Origin: JBDIAR01 sp039812545
GTDB lineage: Bacteria > Actinomycetota > Actinomycetes > Actinomycetales > Dermatophilaceae
DNA: 15,599 nucleotides
Assembly: GCA_039812545.1 (NCBI GenBank)
Contig: JBDIAR010000077.1
Span: forward strand, 1-15,599
Direction of reading: 5' to 3'
Positions 14,072 to 15,599 of this stretch are shown here, one piece after another (within the stretch, counting starts at the first letter, position 1; each line of letters opens with the position of its first letter). Under the pieces are notes generated by a model. The model ran no database searches. It was given only the letters and a program-made list of their open reading frames with translations, and was not told the origin of the DNA. The position numbers and the translations under genes are program-made.

Positions 14072-14938
14072 CAGATCCGCCGAGCCGAAACCGGCGCGGG
14101 CGGCCACCTGTTCGATCGGCAGATCGCCGGTCTCCAGCAGTGCCTGAGCGATCCGAACCCGGGTGTCGATGAGCCATGCGCCCGGCGATACCCGCACCTC
14201 CTTGGCAAACAGTCGCGTCAGGGTGCGGGGTGACACCGCGATCTCGGCCGCCATCGTCGACAGGGTCCACGGCCGACCGGGCGCGGCCAGTACCGCGTTG
14301 GTCAGCCTGCCGACCGGGTCCGCGCCGCCGGTGCGGATCGGTCCCGGGATGTACTGTGCCTGTGACCCGGGACGATAGGCCGGAGTCACCATCGAGCGAG
14401 CCACCGAGCCGGCAGCCGCGGCCCCCGCCAGATCGCGAATCAGCCGCAGCAGCAAGTCGATTCCGGCGACCACCCCAGCCGATGTCCAGAGCCGCCCGGA
14501 CCCGGCGTAGAGATCGTCCGGGAGCACCCGGACCTTCGGGTAGTCCCGCTGTAACCGCCCGGCGTATCGCCAGTGCGTCGTGGCCTCGTGGCCGTCCAGC
14601 AGACCGGTGGCGGCGAGGTGGAAGGCGCCGGTACACAACGAGGCCACCGTGGCGCCGTGCTCGTATGCCGTGCGCAGCGCCAGCCCGACCCCCGGGTCGG
14701 GCGTCGGCTCCCGCAGGACGGAACCGGGCACGACCACCACATCGCACTCGGTCACCGCTGCCAGACCCGCATCTGCGCTGACCTGCACCCCGCCGCCCAG
14801 GTTGACGACTGGGGCGCCCGCCAAGACCCGCACCCGGGCACGGGGCGCCTCCGGATCGAGTCGGGCCGCGAACACCTCCTGGGTGACCGCCACGTCGAAC
14901 AGCCGAGATCCGGGGCAGAGCAGCAGTCCCACGATCAT
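13955..14938 (-). CDS. GlxA/FtrA-type AraC-family transcriptional regulator
   Basis: A 327-residue regulator with an N-terminal DJ-1/PfpI-like domain (about 1-175) and a C-terminal AraC double helix-turn-helix (about 215-308). The DJ-1 part has MIVGLLLCPGSRLFDVA and the nucleophile-elbow-like SLCTGAFHLAATGLLDG, which fits the GlxA group. The HTH part shows WTLSTMAAEIAVSPRTLTRL and the family-typical PIEQVAARAGFGSADLLRKH. The ATG at 14938 has no Shine-Dalgarno sequence, but TAAAAT (14945-14950) ends exactly 6 nt upstream, so the mRNA is probably leaderless. Leu129 is a rare TTA codon. The gene diverges from the hydrolase and probably regulates it and itself. Its 3' end overlaps the glucoamylase gene by 117 bp. 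Confidence 0.92.
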   Translation of the reverse strand: MIVGLLLCPGSRLFDVAVTQEVFAARLDPEAPRARVRVLAGAPVVNLGGGVQVSADAGLAAVTECDVVVVPGSVLREPTPDPGVGLALRTAYEHGATVASLCTGAFHLAATGLLDGHEATTHWRYAGRLQRDYPKVRVLPDDLYAGSGRLWTSAGVVAGIDLLLRLIRDLAGAAAAGSVARSMVTPAYRPGSQAQYIPGPIRTGGADPVGRLTNAVLAAPGRPWTLSTMAAEIAVSPRTLTRLFAKEVRVSPGAWLIDTRVRIAQALLETGDLPIEQVAARAGFGSADLLRKHFAARFAVSPRAHRAMFRGGGGQGRAGPSRGDEWA

Positions 14939-14944
14939 GGCCGG

Positions 14945-14973
14945 ATTTTAGTGATCCATGACCATTCGGTCAC
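14945..14973. promoter_or_regulatory. divergent promoter region with inverted repeat (AraC gene / hydrolase)
   Basis: On the minus strand, GTGACC (14968-14973) and TAAAAT (14945-14950) with a 17-bp spacer form a convincing promoter for the AraC-type gene. Inside the spacer and overlapping the -35 box is a perfect inverted repeat, TGACC (14959-14963) and GGTCA (14968-14972), separated by ATTC. An outer GTGA/TCAC pair (14951-14954 and 14970-14973) also flanks it. This is a plausible autoregulatory operator. I saw no strong promoter boxes for the rightward hydrolase. Confidence 0.5.
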
Positions 14974-15009
14974 TGGCGCAGGGTCAGGTCCAGAGCTTGA
15001 CTGCGAACC

Positions 15010-15599
15010 ATGACAGCCCTGCCCATCATCAAACCCGACGCCGTCCTGCTCGTGGTCGACCTGCAACGAGGTTTCGACGAACCCGCCTGGGGGCCGACGA
15101 CGAACCCCCGCTGTCTTGCCAATTGCGTTGCCCTCGTTGACGGGTGGCGGCGCTCCGGACGTCCGATCGTGCTCGACCGACACGACAGCGCCAAGCCCGA
15201 CTCGCCGCTGCACCCCAGCCGATCGGGCAATGCGCTGGTCCCCGAACTCGACGACGTGCGGCCCGACCTCTTCGTCACCAAGCAGGTCAACTCCGCGTTC
15301 TACGGCAGCCCCGACCTGCACCGCTGGCTCCAGGATCGCGGCCATAGTCAACTCGTCGTCGTCGGCATACAGACAATATGTGTGTGGAGACGACCGCTCG
15401 GATGGCGGGCAACCTCGGGTATGCCGTGTACGTCCCGGTCGACGCCACCCGCACGTTCGACCTCGAAGCTCCCGTGGGTCCACTCGGGCAGCCCGTACGG
15501 GCGACGGCCGGGGAGTTGATGACCGCCACGGCGATCTCCCTGCACGGCGGCGGCTTCGCCACCGTCACGGACACTCGGACGATCCTGGACGCTCTCGGG
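15010..15599 (+). pseudogene. isochorismatase-family cysteine hydrolase, frameshifted, cut by window edge
   Basis: The first 122 codons encode the start of an isochorismatase-like (nicotinamidase-related) hydrolase: LLVVDLQRGF with catalytic Asp17, FVTKQVNSAFYGS with Lys91, and LVVVGIQT. The frame then breaks at AACAATATG (15375-15380 region). Restoring one A in the AA run at 15375-15376 gives GIQTNMCVETTARMAGNLGY, the standard family sequence with the nucleophilic Cys (codon 15381-15383), and the shifted frame then stays open and family-like to the window end (PVDATRTFDLEAP, GELMTATAISLHGGGFATV). It is therefore either a recent pseudogene or a one-base sequencing error. Read without correction, the frame ends at 15519 in unrelated sequence. 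It lies divergent from the AraC-type gene, a common pairing. Confidence 0.88.

Larger units (their letters stand above)
92..15425. repeat. dispersed heptamer GGCATAC/GTATGCC, 23 copies
   Basis: By eye I find GGCATAC starting at 92, 2281, 2437, 2629, 7249, 8972, 9489, 12246, 12434, 12838, 13789 and 15364, and its complement GTATGCC starting at 1512, 2975, 3896, 4316, 5202, 7219, 8017, 11928, 13390, 14663 and 15419. Base composition alone would give about two. Copies occur within genes on both strands in near-equal numbers (12 and 11), and in all reading phases. The base before GGCATAC is a pyrimidine in 21 of 23 copies. Confidence 0.7.

Overview
The window is high-GC (roughly two thirds G+C by eye), densely coded, and looks actinobacterial. 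The evidence is strong G/C preference at third codon positions, GTG as well as ATG starts, several starts that fit leaderless mRNAs, and an acetyltransferase of the N-terminal-GNAT type fused to an acyl-CoA synthetase-like body. A Micrococcales-type host is my inference only; nothing in the window fixes the genus. All genes look chromosomal. I see no insertion sequence, integrase, phage gene or CRISPR array.

Layout, left to right: (1) the 5' end of an unidentified leftward gene cut by the window edge; (2) a gene-poor stretch ending in tRNA-Arg(CCG); (3) a rightward two-gene unit, a COG0701/ArsP-like permease and a small CxxC thioredoxin-like protein, with a promoter and inverted repeats in front; (4) a convergent intergenic region with hairpins and a 14-bp direct repeat; (5) a leftward four-gene ABC-2 type exporter operon (ATPase, permease, ATPase, permease) in which all three junctions overlap by 4 bp; (6) a divergent rightward gene for an 857-residue protein joining a RecA/KaiC-like domain without Walker A to a PEP/pyruvate-binding (PPDK N-terminal) domain; (7) leftward gdhA, NADP-type glutamate dehydrogenase; (8) a rightward pair, a Pat-type protein acetyltransferase and a PF10091-like glucoamylase-family protein starting 4 nt later; (9) a leftward GlxA-type AraC regulator whose 3' end overlaps the glucoamylase gene by 117 bp; (10) a divergent isochorismatase-family hydrolase with a one-base frameshift next to its catalytic Cys, running to the window edge.

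Functional links: the permease and thioredoxin-like protein probably act together in moving a thiol-reactive solute. The four ABC genes should form one or two exporter complexes. Glutamate dehydrogenase and Pat diverge from one short intergenic region and both sit at central metabolism, Pat being an enzyme that usually acetylates metabolic enzymes. The AraC regulator probably controls its divergent hydrolase.

The observations I find most interesting are a heptamer GGCATAC/GTATGCC present 23 times by my count, across genes, strands and reading frames; the orphan dikinase-like protein; and the Pat body, whose phospho-histidine position is Tyr. I found no clear new defence or mobile system.
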